Below the pieces are notes generated by a model, which was not told the DNA's origin, searched no databases, and was given only the letters and a program-made list of their open reading frames with translations. A stretch of DNA of 64,000 nucleotides, from assembly GCF_014529535.1 (NCBI RefSeq), contig NW_023503572.1:372001-436000 (forward strand), written 5' to 3'. This DNA comes from Bradysia coprophila. Lineage: Eukaryota; Arthropoda; Insecta; Diptera; Sciaridae. Below are positions 1 to 10,923 of the stretch, one piece after another. Made by a program: the position numbers and the translations under genes. Numbering within the stretch: position 1 is the first letter of the stretch; each line of letters opens with the position of its first letter.

Positions 1-555
1 TTTACCATCATATCGTGAGAGACCAGGTGGCTGTATTATGTTAGGAATACCTGCACTAGAAAAACCATGAGAGAAAATCATATTCATACTGTCATGTCTA
101 GCGAATTTTCCTTCTGCACATTTAGCACATGATAGACTATGTAAACCATCTTTTGCAACAATCTCACCACAAACACATTTATGTTCTTCGCATAATTGAG
201 CACCTAGTCGAAGACCAACAGCAATTCTAGAGGTGTTATTATCCAGTAACAATCCCAATTGACTTGATGGAACCACCTGCAGCCACTTTGAAGATTCTTT
301 AGTCGATGACGCAAGTAGTCTGGCACGAGTCTTAAGATCACCAGATTCGAACATCTCATTAAATTGATGCTTGATCTTAGGTAGGTCCCAATTTCTTTGT
401 TCTTTTCTCAATACCTCATTTTCTGGAATAAATTCAATTGGAATTTCAGAAATAAATTTTAAAATTTCTTCATCAATAATTTCTAGACCAAACTTCTGAA
501 GTATCATGTTAGATAAATTTGATGAAGAATAAATCAACTTAATCTCTTGCATCAT
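1..555 (-). CDS. Retroelement protein fragment with CxCG...H..C module, runs off left edge
   Basis: An open minus-strand frame of about 185 codons begins at a Met-Met pair at 555, three codons after an in-frame TAA, and is still open at base 1. It contains KESSKWLQ, a cysteine/histidine cluster (CVCGEIVAKDGLHSLSC), a basic GKFARHDSMN stretch and PPGLSRYDGK at the edge. This order (SSKESSxWL, then CxCGxxxxxxGLHxLSC, GRxxRHxxxN, EPxGLxRxDGxxPDG) is what I know from the C-terminal part of a widespread invertebrate retroelement RT protein, whose next segment usually carries a WDATCxDT nuclease-like motif, here outside the window. A decayed relative lies at 36623-37618. The family is recognised by motif; the element's clade is not settled. 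The upstream end may be a truncation or an exon boundary. Confidence 0.6.
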   Translation of the reverse strand, partial: MMQEIKLIYSSSNLSNMILQKFGLEIIDEEILKFISEIPIEFIPENEVLRKEQRNWDLPKIKHQFNEMFESGDLKTRARLLASSTKESSKWLQVVPSSQLGLLLDNNTSRIAVGLRLGAQLCEEHKCVCGEIVAKDGLHSLSCAKCAEGKFARHDSMNMIFSHGFSSAGIPNIIQPPGLSRYDGK

Positions 556-2220
556 TACCCATTACATACGAAAATAAGATAACCTTACCGTGTCACTACT
601 ACGGCATGTAGGGTATACATGTAAAGCTACGTTGAGCCTCTACCAGGGCATCCACTATTCTAAACATAAACAGTCACTAGGTGCGAGATATCACCTCCTA
701 AAGTTTATCGAAAATTTCGATGAAATGTTCCAACATTCAGTCCTTGCCCCGTATCTCCTGGACAGTACCTGTCGATTGATACCTCAAACATGCATGTACT
801 TCATCTGTAGCGGCCGTAAATCACGTCTAAAAACCACCTATTTTTCGACCTTTGAACAGTTCCCAACATCCACCAAAATCTAATCTCCAGGCTTCACAGA
901 TTATTTTATAAAAAAGATCATGTCTAAAAAAATATTGTCAAAGTTCCCCGATGGTGATTTTGAGAGTTTAATCTCGCCACAAAATTTGATGAAAAGGTGC
1001 AAAAATGTAAATTAAACTTTAAATATGATTTGATTTGGGACACCTAAATTTGATATTTACCTGACAAAAAGTTGTGTTTTTGGTACATGGAATATTGGTG
1101 GCGAAAGTCGAATTACCTCAAATCAATATTTTTTTTTTAGCTTATAATGTATTCTTAGGTTCTGACAATTTACAACATTGAGGAAAGTACTTTTAAGAAA
1201 TTTTTTAAAAGGCAAGAATACGTCCTAATACGTCCGAATCATCTGCCACTTTGTGACGCAAAATTTTTTTGGTAAAATTTTGTTTCTAGAATTTCTTTGG
1301 TCAAATTTTTGCTGTTACAGTTTTTGCGTACAAGCGCAGAATGCGTCACCTCCAGCGATATCAGTTGTTTTGGAAGTATGCACAGGGACTTGCGTCACTT
1401 TTACTCTTTTGAGTGTTTTTGACTAATATCAGTTCTTTTGGAAGAATTAGTAGATTTAAAAATTTGAAAAATTTAAAAAAATTTGAAAAATTTAAAAAAA
1501 TTTAAAAAATTTAAAAAAAATTGGAAAATTTACAAAATTCTAAATTTAGGAAAAAAAATTGAGGCGAGCAGAGCTTATTAAAAGCGAACAAATTTGTTCT
1601 ACCATACCCATCCACACACACACACACACACACACTTAAAGGTGTTCTTATATGGGGCTTATATGGGGACTTCGAGGAGCCCTAGCTCCGAAACCAGGCC
1701 GGTTCCCCCCAATTTTTTTTTTCTGGGATGTCTTAGAATGACGACTAGAATCTACTCCCAAAATTTCAACAAAATCTAAAGAAGACTTTAGAAGATAGGA
1801 AACACGGACGGACGGACGGACGGACTAACAAAGTAACGTAGGATTTTTTCATTTCGTTTAAAGTACTGAAATTGACCAAAATGTATGGAAATGGGGCTTC
1901 TTGGAAAATTTTTTGCGTGGCCAAATTTTAAGCTGGAAGAACGTATGATAGCTCGTTGAACTCGTACGGACGCCTAGTTTTTTTTAATGGTAATTTGGAG
2001 TCATTTGTATTTGAATTGTAGAACTTCAATATTTGCTGTATTTGCTGCAGTCTACGACAACAAATTTTTTTTTGAAATTTTTTCTAGTAATAGGACTTGC
2101 GTCACGGGCGCTATGCTAACGCGCGCCCATGATCCGGCTTCGGCCGAGATCACATCTACGAGTTTTACTTGTAGTTAGTTGACTATAGATAGATTATATA
2201 TGGACAAAAGTTCATGTAAA
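556..2220. other. Gene-free repeat-derived stretch
   Basis: I see no convincing gene. A plus-strand frame at 590-883 has no recognisable motif or splice context. Bases 1245-1440 hold a copy of a recurrent repeat marked by TTGTGACGCA, GCGTCACC, GATATCAGTT and ACTTGCGTCA. Bases 1440-1555 are A/T low complexity. A (CA)n microsatellite lies at 1613-1636 and a (GGAC)n run at 1806-1825. Bases 2094-2160 hold another GACTTGCGTCACGGGCGCT block, which recurs near 50660 and, inverted, near 54090-54120; in both this copy and the 50.3-kb copy a (CA)n tract lies a few hundred bases upstream, so these look like copies of one element. Confidence 0.5.
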
Positions 2221-4515
2221 CAAGGCATCAGAACAGTCGGAGCGTTCGAGCGTTTGCTGCGACTTAGCCCCGTACGACCCGTAATCCTATTTCGTCCGTA
2301 ACCATAATACGTCCGTAGCCGTAATACGCCCGGAACCCTAATACGTCTACAACCCTCTAATGCGTTTGTTACCAAAATGCAAGTCAAGTTGGGTATGGTC
2401 AAATTTACTGAAAGTGTTCATTTTTAAAATTGCGCATAGCGCAATTACGAAGTACCTCTCAAATAAAACCAACAATTTACGATATTATTTTAGAAACCCA
2501 AAATTTTTTGCCAACTTCCATTGGGTATTCAATTACCTCTCAAATAAAACAAAAATTAGCAAAATCGGTTGATATTTACTCGATTTACGTGCAAAAAACA
2601 CTTAGGGCCAAGTAGCGGCCAAACTGGCAGCAAATGCCAATAGATCGTACGAAATGGAAAGAAGTTGAAGAGGCCTACATCTAGCAGTGGATAGAAACAG
2701 GCTGAAAAAGAAGAAGAAAGAAGAGGAAGCGGCCTTAGTCCAAGGGCCCAAATTTAAAACTTTTTTGCCACCATTCTATTCGGCATTCAATTATCTCTCA
2801 AATGAAACAAAAACTAGCAAAATCGTATGAGATTTACTCGATTTATGTGCAAAAAACACTTAGGGCCGAGTAACGACCTTTGAGCCCTCCCAACAAGCCC
2901 ACGTTGCATCTTACCCAAAAACAATGTTCACAGGGGTCACAGACAGACAGACGGACAGACAGACAGACGGACAGACAGACAGACGGACAGACAGACAGAC
3001 GGACAGACTGACATTTTTTTTTATTGCGGATTCGTTATCTATGAACATAGACAAATGCTTTCTCTTACCGTCTGCTTCTAATTCAACATGTTACAAACGG
3101 CATATTAATCTTATAAGCCTCCAGTACTTCGTACGTGGCTAAAAATACCTCTGAACAGAGGAAACAACCAAAATTTTACCAAACAAGGCATCAGAACAGT
3201 TGGAGCGTTTGCTGCGACTTAGCCCCGTACGACCTGTAATCCTATTTCGTCTGTAACCATAATACGTCCGTAGCCGTAATACGCCCGGAACCCTAATACG
3301 TCTACAACCCTCTAATGCGTTTGTTACCAAAATGCATGGTCAAATTTACTGAAAGTATTCATTTTTTAAATTGCGCATTGCGCAATTACGAAAACCCGTA
3401 CGAAGTACCTCTAAAAAAAACAATTTACGACATTATTTTAGAAACCCAAAATTTTTTGCCAACTTTCCATTGGGTATTCAATTACCTCTCAAATAAAACA
3501 AAAATTAGCAAAATCGGATGATATTTACTCGATTTATGTGCAAAAAACACTTAGTAGCGGCCTTAAACCAAGGGCCCAAATTTAAAACTTTTTTCGCGAC
3601 GTTCTTTTCGGTATTCCACTACCTTCCATAAAAAACTAAATCTTGCAAAATCGGATGAGATTTACTCGATTTATGTGCAAAAAACACTTAGGGCCGAGTA
3701 GCGGCCTTAGTCCAAGGACCCAAATTTAAAACTTTTTTTGCCACCATTCTATTCGGCATTCAATTATCTCTCAAATGAAACAAAAACTAGCAAAATCGGA
3801 TGAGATTTACTCGATCTATGTGCAAAAAACACTTAGGGCCGAGTAGCGGCCTTAGTCCAAGGGCCCAAATTTGAAACTTTTTTCGCCACGTTCTTTTCGG
3901 TATTCAATTACCTTCCATAAAAAACTAAATCTTGCAAAATCGGATGAGATTTACTCGATTTATGTGCAAGGGCCGAGTAACGACCTTTGAGCCCTCCCAA
4001 CAAGCCCGCGTTGCATCTTACCCAAAAAAAAATGTTCAGCAACTTTGTTCTACTCGTCAATACCTTTCATTTGATATATCACAAGCAGCTATTGCGTGCG
4101 TATTTCGGTAGATATCGTCGAAAGACTGAAAAACACCTATAGGGCCCTAGCTCTGGAAGGGCCGACCCTACCATGCTCATTTTCGAATTTGACCTTACTT
4201 TTGTCGATACCAATCGGGGAAAAAAAGAATTTTGAAAAAAGGTTGTGATTTACTCTAGCTAGAGGCAGTGACTGGCTCGAAAAAGCCCTTCGGGCGTTGT
4301 ATGAAGAAATGTTTTAAAAGGCCATTCGTTGCTCTTTATCCATACAAAAATCAAAGGGCCCTTCGGGAATCGCCCGAACGCCCATAGGGCCAGTTCGGCA
4401 CTGGCTAGAGGGGTCACGGACAGACGGACAGACGGACATTTTTTTTATTGCGGATTCGTTATCTATGAACATAGACAAATGCTTTGCCCTTACCGTCTGC
4501 TTCCAATTCAAGTCC
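2221..4515 (+). repeat. Two tandem copies of a composite repeat with ~145-bp tandem units
   Basis: The repeat opens with CAAGGCATCAGAACAGT and GCCCCGTACGA, continues through a block of short CGTCCGTA/ACGCCCGGAA phrases and a small palindrome (ATTGCGCATAGCGCAAT), and passes into degenerate tandem units ending CACTTAGGGCC(G/A)AGTAGCGGCC. A second start lies at about 3182. The 3' part carries (GACA/GGAC)n, ATTGCGGATTCGT, and near 3126 AGTACTTCGTACG. Other copies: 32314-33475 (inverted), 49747-49915, 51990-53790, 63050-64000, with more diverged relatives at 19010-20010 and 50943-51480. No long frame runs through it, so it looks non-autonomous. I cannot assign a transposon class. Confidence 0.75.
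2621..2730 (+). mobile_element. Short 3' fragment of an RTE-like LINE inserted in the repeat
   Basis: The insert translates as WQQM.IDRTKWKEV.EAYI, a stop, QWIETG and a stop, followed by an (AAG)n-like purine tail. It matches the C-terminal end of the RTE-like ORFs on the minus strand at 28171 and 48705. It interrupts a 145-bp repeat unit, and GCGGCC is found at both junctions, which would fit a short target-site duplication. Confidence 0.7.
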
Positions 4516-4956
4516 AGTTTTCTTGCTGGTCTGTTCCTGAACATCTGCCACTTTGCGACGCAGATTTTTTTGGTAAAATTTTGGTTGTTTCCAGTCAATT
4601 TTTTTTTTGGTAAAAATTATTTGATGAGATGATGAGAAAAACTAAGCCAGCTTGTTTGAACTAATTGGGTGTACAATTTAATTTTTGCGTAAAAAAGGAA
4701 AGAATGAAAGTGTGAACTTATCGTCAGTTAATCTAACCTTATTTTCTAATATTTTTATCACCCATGACAAAAGTTTATTCATAGAAACGACCGGAACACT
4801 TGTCAGGTGTTTCTTCGCTGGTTCTTAAAAAAAAAAGTTGAATAAATTAAACAGTGCATTTTAGAGACATGCTGTAGAACAATTTTTTGTTCAGAATAAT
4901 ATTCGTTTGCCATTGTTGAAAAAATGTGCAAACGTAATTGAACAACAGCCATTGTG

Positions 4957-4995
4957 TTACTATTTAAGTCTATTCTTCGAAAACAATTCCACAGT
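4957..4995 (+). promoter_or_regulatory. Possible core promoter of the 5067-7988 gene
   Basis: TATTTAAG at 4961-4968 is followed about 29 bases later by CCACAGTTT, which could serve as an initiator. The first ATG downstream is the signal-peptide start at 5067. The match is weak and rests on spacing only. The preceding bases 4516-4956 show no gene. Confidence 0.3.
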
Positions 4996-5066
4996 TTGAA
5001 AGATTCGATCGTTGGGGCTGTTTGTCATAATTTTCTAAAATAAAGTTATACTTTCTGTTAGTGTCA

Positions 5067-7988
5067 ATGATGTTTATTACGCAAGCGGTTGCTATTGCTA
5101 TCATCAGTGGTGTGGCTTTCTCTGCATTGTCTGAAGACAAACTGGTATGTCATTATACCTTTTTAGGCCTTTTAGTGTGTCTAAAAATTTTAAAAGCGCT
5201 TCATAATACGTTTTCATTACACCAACTACGAAAGTTGTAATTTTCGCTTCCCGAATGAGATGCGAAAGTATAAAAATTCAACTCTCAGTTAGCCACGACA
5301 TCACAAGAGGTGCGAAAATACTTTCGTCTCCCAACAGAGGAGCGAAAGTACTTTCGCCCCTCAAACGAGGATGCGAAAGTAAATGACAGCAACAACATGT
5401 GTTCCGTCTGGTGTCGTTGTGATCACTGTGATAGAAAAGAACGTTGCCAATAATTTATAAATTTTTCTTTTATCAAGGGGGCTGCCGCCCCCTGGACCCC
5501 CGCATATTTCAGCATATTTCGGTAAATTTCATCAGTTGGAACATTATAAGGAAGCTCAAATTACAATTTTCGTAATTGTTGTAATGAAAAGTTGTGTGGA
5601 TCACATGGCACGACGTAAAAAAATTCAACCTGTGCGATTGCCGCCCTGGCCTTCGGCCACGGGCTGCAAACTTCGCACACGGTTGAATTTTTTTACTTTC
5701 GTCCCTTGTGATCCAAATAACCATGTGTGTACAAACCAAATACTGTCACTCCATCTCGTGTCATTCGAACGAAACGCTCAATAACAAAAGAAAAGCATAG
5801 CTAACAAAAACAAATTTTGTTTTCACTTAATTTCGTGAAAAACAAACTAATTTAAAAAAAAATAGATCTCATTTTTTGTTTAATTTAATTGTAAAATCTC
5901 GTAAATGAGGAACCACATTTTTTTCAATTAAGTATTCGTCAAGAAGTTCGTATTTTCCTGCTTCAATCTTCCAGATTTATGTTCCTAAAGAAGCCATATT
6001 TTCCATGGCTCCATGGCTCCATAGAAATTCACAATTATTGCGCGAGCTACACCAGCGACATCTATATTACAATAGCGTATATGTATCCAGGAAAATCAAT
6101 ATTCCTACACTTCGGTGCTGGAATAACGGGTTTTCCAGCCACTGCAACCAACCAACCTAGATCTAAAGGTTTTACTATTTTTCTTGAATTCATCGTGCAA
6201 ATACAAACTTCTCTTGTTCAATAATGCATATCGTCTTCGACTCTCACTTCGACTTTGATATCGCTTTTTTCACACCGATACATCAAAGAAAAAGAACAAA
6301 CAAATTAGCTTTGCTGATAAGACAATATCACTTTATCATTTTTGTTAAAGATTTGTAGACCGAATGTTTTTAAGTATTTTGTTAAATATTGTAAGTTTGA
6401 AGGCTGCCTCGATAAATTGAAGTTGAAATATCGATTTTCACTTGTCATGCTGCTTTAGTTGACACAAATTGCCATATAAACTTTTGGATTTGTCAGTGAA
6501 TAGAATTTTATACAGAACGACGATCATTAATACGGTTGCACTTGAGGTAGATTCTTTAAACAGTTTGCAAAAGTGCATTGTTAGTGCGCTTGTGGTAATC
6601 TCGACTTCTCCGTTAATTTTTGTATATAATAGTATATTTCAACATACCCCAATACACACAAGATGTGTGTGCACGCACGGGCGAAGCCCAAGCGAAAACA
6701 CACATCGAGTATGTATTGGGGTATTTTGAAAGATATTTTTCTGTAATAGTGAGAGTGTGTTGGTGCATTCCTTACCAACCGTTACTTTCCTTCTCGACCG
6801 TTTACTTTCCCTACCGACCGATTCATATCATAGCTCACCAATACACTCTCACGTATACGAATTTTTTTTTTTTTATGTGAGCTGGTGCGGTGATATTTCT
6901 GCATAATTCATTAACACTCAACTCAAATGACCCAGCTTTTGCTCTAACTTTTATCAGTTGTGTGGGTTTTGCTACAATTTGTGGACATAATTTGGTAAGA
7001 TAACGTGTAGAGAAATCAGCGCTTTCTCGTGATCTACCATGAGAAGACACTTTCTTTAAAACTTTATTCTCTTCGGCAAATATATTAGTCAACTGAGACA
7101 CATTAACGTTTCACTCCCACTCAGTTTGCACCATACACGCATAAACTGATCGCTTTTAAACTTACAGCAAAATCTTTCCCCTAATGAGCGGCTAAGGCGA
7201 CAAGCAAGCACTTTGATCAATCAAAATAACAGGAACTCTAACGTACGTGCTGGTAGTGCCTGCTACGGAAGCATTGTTGGCAACACAAACACTCAAATCC
7301 GATGTGAAGACTCCACTGTCGAAATACGGGATAACCGCAACACGATGGCATCGACGGCATCAAGCACCTTAGAAATTCGGTCCAATACGAACGTTGGCAT
7401 TGATGTCGAAGACGCATGGTGTAAATTTGAAAGCAATACCAATTTGCAATTCAAGGGGAAAGGCGGCTTCAGTAAATTTTTGTCACAGTTTGTCGATAAT
7501 CGCAATAGTAGATTTGAAGGGACAAACAATAGAGTGGTGGCCATTAACAACAGGAATTTGTCGGTTCTGGGTAATGACAACCAGTTGGAGATTACTGGGA
7601 CTCTCAACCATGCCGTTCGACCAGCGGGATCGAGTAGGTGAGTAGAGGACTGGTTAACTGTTGGCTGATTTTAAGTTATAAATTCTTATCTTGTGCCTAC
7701 AGAAATACCGTAACGGTTTCACAGCTTGGTGGATACAACTCAAGCATTAATTATGACATTGAATACGTTGAATCGGCTCAGATCGACAGGTCAAAGTATC
7801 GACTTGGAAATTACAATTTCAACGTTGAAGCGAACGATGACAAGATACGTGTAACTGTGGAGAACGGTTCAGTGAAGGAAAACACGTCCAGTAAAATTGT
7901 CATTGATGGACAGGGTAGCCAAACCCTGGAATTTAATGGCGAACGCGTAGAAATGGTAGGTCCAACAACGTTTGATATTTTTGTTTAA
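5067..7988 (+). CDS. Secreted Asn-rich protein with 17-residue repeats (predicted beta-solenoid), 3 exons
   Basis: Exons 5067-5144, 7168-7637 and 7703-7988 join to 277 codons plus TAA. Introns are 5145-7167 (GTATGT...TTACAG, phase 0) and 7638-7702 (GTGAGT...CTACAG, phase 2); all phases agree. Exon 1 encodes a 26-residue start with a hydrophobic core and small residues (a signal peptide ending near FSALSEDK). A propeptide-like RLRR at residues 34-37 could be a furin-type cleavage site. Asn-x-Asn or Asn-Asn-Arg-Asn motifs then recur at residues 47, 65, 82, 99, 116, 137 and 154, nearly always 17 apart, with alternating hydrophobics between them: the pattern of a parallel beta-helix with an Asn ladder. 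The last ~95 residues lack the repeat and remain beta-like. I do not recognise the family. Function is unknown; extracellular structural or ligand-binding roles are guesses. The link of exon 1 to exon 2 is inferred from phase and sense. Confidence 0.7.
5598..5714. repeat. Palindromic element in intron 1, apex CTTCG
   Basis: Arms GGATCACATGGCACGACG...AAATTCAACC and its near-complement ending TTGTGATCC enclose a G/C-rich centre with GGCCTTCGGCC. It lies in the long intron of the 5067-7988 gene. It is a MITE-like foldback with no coding capacity. Confidence 0.7.
6633..6736. repeat. Palindromic element, apex GGGCGAAGCCC
   Basis: The left arm ATATTTCAACATACCCCAAT is matched by ATTGGGGTATTTTGAAAGAT on the right. 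GGGCGAAGCCC sits at the centre and forms a 4-bp stem closed by a GAA loop. Confidence 0.7.
6749..6853. repeat. Second adjacent palindromic element
   Basis: GTGAGAGTGTGTTGGTG is complemented about 90 bases later by CACCAATACACTCTCAC. The inner part has short repeats of TACCGACCG/TCTCGACCG. It directly follows the 6633-6736 palindrome inside the same intron. Confidence 0.6.
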
Positions 7989-8489
7989 ATATTCTTTAAT
8001 GGAGCTGAGAATCCGTGCGTAATGAAAGATAGGTCTTCAAATTGACCTGGTCATATTTTCATTTACCTTCAAAATCTCCACGAATTTTATGTAAATTACA
8101 CAATAGCTTAGTCATTTCGAAATGTTGTTTTCTTTGTGACCATTGGTGACGTTTTCTGGACTCGTTCGGAAAACGACGACATTAGATCAGCCGTAGTGCA
8201 ATGACCCGAGTCTGGACCCCGATTTTCATACTTCGTAACTTTAAGCCCAGAGTCCTCGCTTCAAATACGAGCAAAACGAGCTATCACTCGACTATGTAGG
8301 TTTAAAATTGCCGGAGATACATCGTTTTGAATCTAGGTATGGAGGAGGCGGTGAAATCAACCGGTCGGAAAATATTTGAGCTCCGCGAAAAATTTGAAAA
8401 AATTACGAAAATATAGGGCAATTAACGGCTAAATGATACGAAAATATGACGGAAAGGACACGAGGAAGACACGCATGAAGGAATAAAAG
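7989..8489. other. Intergenic, nothing recognised
   Basis: This stretch follows the stop of the solenoid gene. No AATAAA is evident close to the stop, and no gene or repeat that I recognise is seen before the inverted repeat at 8490. Confidence 0.4.
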
Positions 8490-8700
8490 AATAGTTTAGC
8501 TGGAGGAGTGATGTTGAGGCCCCCAGTTGTTGTTTTGCTTACTCAAATGACCATGAATGAAAACAATTTAGTTGTTGTTATCGGTGCCTTGCATTCGACT
8601 GGAGTGACCGGTCATCTTCATGGCTATTTATTTACAAAAATATAAAAAATTTTCATTTTAATTTACACTTTTCAATTGTTTTCTCAAATTTTAGCAACTT
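8490..8700. repeat. Left arm of an outer inverted-repeat element
   Basis: From AATAGTTTAGCTGGAGGAG to about 8695 the sequence is the near-exact reverse complement of 13015-13106 plus 15751-15810, once the LINE is removed. The left arm has about 45 extra bases (around 8581-8630) that the right arm lacks. This implies an older element with arms of roughly 150-200 bp that now contains the Harbinger transposon and the LINE. Confidence 0.75.
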
Positions 8701-8893
8701 AAGTATAGTTTCCACTTAAAAAAAAGTGCTCCGTGTGAGAGCCGTTTAGAAAAATTCATCCGTAGATGACAGTTCTCTCATTTATATATTACACATAATA
8801 TTTAGATGTGTTAGTTTGTTATCAAAAATTTGATTTATTTCTGTGTCAAATTTTGGACGTTATATATTTTCGAATAGAAGTGTTGCGATTACC

Positions 8894-10356
8894 ATGACAA
8901 AATTTAAGATTGGTGTCGCTATCGGAGTAATTGTGATAGGGGTGGGTCTAGCAAGCATTTACACCCAGAAGAAAAAACAAAGAGCAAGGGCACGTTGGCA
9001 TGAAAGACCTCATATAGGTCCGGTGAACAGAATGTGAGTTTTGATTCACATATTTTCGATGCATCAATGAATCAATTCCACGTCTTTATGCAGGTTAAGG
9101 GGACAGCAAGTCAGCCTTAATATAATGAGAATTCATGATCAAGAGTGATTTTACAAGACTCTTCGTTTTTACCCTGACGACTTTGATCGATTGTTGCGAA
9201 TGGTGGGCAAATACATCACGAAAGACGACACACGACGGGAAGTAATCAATCCAGCTACACGTCTGGCTGTCACGTTGAGATATCTCGCGACAGGTGAATC
9301 TCAGAGCTCGTTAGCCCTCAGTTATCTGATTGGAGCCGCAACAGTCCATAAAATAATTGACGAAACAACGTTGGTAATCTGGAAGGTTCTGGAATCGATT
9401 GTGATGCCAAAGCCTACAAAAAATTATTCCAAGAAATTGCCGTAGGATTTTGGAATCGATGGGATGTACCGAATTGTTGTGGGGCACTCGATGGAAAATT
9501 GATCCGAATAAAGGTTTGTTTAGGCGATAGTTAGCGTATGCAACGAATTTATGAATCGTTTGTTCTCCATTCTCACACAGATGCCCCCGTTCTCAGGCTC
9601 CGACTATTTCTGTTACAAAGGATTCCACGCAATGATTCTACTTGGGCTATGTGATTATAGATACCGATTCATAGTAGTCGATTTTGGAGCTAAGGGCCGC
9701 GCAAGTGATGGTGGTGTCTTTGCGCATTCCAAACTTGGACGTATGCTGAAAGCAAACCAGCTGGACATTCCACCACCACAATTTGTTCCCAACGGACCAT
9801 TACTTCCCTACTTTCTACTGGGTGATGAAGCTTTCGGTCTAAGTGAATACATGATGACTCCATATCCAGGTACTGAAATTTAACTCCCCGAAGACTTTCA
9901 CCTGCCCACAACTTATCCATAATTGCAGGAAGGTCTCTCGGAATGCTAACTTATTCTCAGCGAATATTCAATTATCGCCAATCAAGAGGTCGCAGAATCA
10001 TTGAAAATGTTTTTGGAATGTTTGTCGCCACATGGCGTATATTCAAAACAGAAATTGACGCTCAGGTCGAGCTTATCGAACAATTAGTAATGTCGGCAGC
10101 TTGCCTACACAACTTTCGTTTAATCATGAACGATGAGAGATCGAACCAGTACACACCCAGACATTTTTTTGACCATGAGGTTAATGGAGTGAACATACCT
10201 GGAACTTGGCGGGATGAAGATGTCGAGTTATGCCAAATAGCTTCGCAACATGGTCGTCATTCATCTGCTAAGGCTGTACAGTTTCGCAACGAATTAGCAG
10301 ACTTTTTTCTAACGTCTGGAGCAGTGCCTTGGCAACACAGTCAAATTGATAAATAA
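8894..10356 (+). pseudogene. PIF/Harbinger transposase, interrupted
   Basis: Exons 8894-9033, 9094-9513, 9581-9869 and 9929-10356 are separated by GT-AG introns of 60, 67 and 59 nt. Family landmarks appear in order: RARWHERP, DDFDRLLRMV, RLAVTLRYLATGES, VPNCCGALDGKLIRIK, VVDFGAKGRASDGGVF, LLGDEAFGLSEYMMTPYPG, FNYRQSRGRRIIENVFG and ACLHNF. The D of GALDGK and of VVDFG plus the E of IIENVFG fit the DDE catalytic set. Two lesions break it: an in-frame TGA at 9146-9148 (after HDQE), and a one-base loss near 9426 between KNY and FQEIAVGFWN. Residues 5-20 from the chosen ATG are strongly hydrophobic, which is odd for a nuclear transposase and may mean that the true start lies downstream. Confidence 0.85.
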
Positions 10357-10636
10357 CTTAATTTTAAATTCAAAGTGCATAGCGTGCGGTCGTACATTTA
10401 TATAAAAAAAATTACCTAGTTACTGCTAATGTTTTCATTAATAAAAATGCAATTCCGAGATCGAACAATTTAAGCGAAAATATGAAAGAGGGTATGTTCA
10501 GTATGTTCAGGTAAAAAAGGGGGGTAGTCGATAATTACTAAGTAAAAAAATCGCTAAGAAATTCACGATAGAGGAAGTAATTGGAACAAATTGGTGGGAT
10601 GGCTTGACTTTGGAAGGTGTAGAGCGCCTATTTTTA

Positions 10637-10746
10637 ATGCTTGATTTCCTCTTACTCCGTTTACGCTCCGTTTACTCTTTAAATAATAAACAAGAGACGT
10701 TTTTTAGCTAAACGGAGCGTAAAGGGCGTAAGAGGAAATCAAGCAT
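10637..10746. repeat. Palindrome between the convergent transposon genes
   Basis: ATGCTTGATTTCCTCTTACT...CGCTCCGTTTA is complemented by TAAACGGAGCG...AAATCAAGCAT across a loop of about 30 bases. The CTCCGTTTA phrase also occurs in the neighbouring MITE ends. Its position between two convergent 3' ends would put a strong hairpin in both transcripts. Confidence 0.6.
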
Positions 10747-10923
10747 AAAGATTACACTTCTTCAATCAATTTTCCAGATCATATGCAAGATTCGAATTAT
10801 TTTTAACTCAAAATTTTATTAGTAACGAGTTAGTTTAGTATCACAATTAAAACCAAACTTAAGACAACTGACAAGTTTTATCACACAATCGCTTCTTAGA
10901 ATGCATAACTTTGTATGCGAGAA

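Noticed and set aside
590-883. 97-codon plus-strand frame
   Set aside because: No motif, signal peptide, promoter or splice context, and it sits between repeat-derived blocks.
4314-4613. Opposed 94-codon frames on both strands
   Set aside because: Both lie in the 3' part of the composite repeat, which recurs without open frames in its other copies.
8510-8590. Treating the 8490 and 15810 arms as the Harbinger termini
   Set aside because: The element's own TIR motif begins inside them at 8701 and is shared with the MITE at 12324-12538, so the arms are better explained as an older host element.
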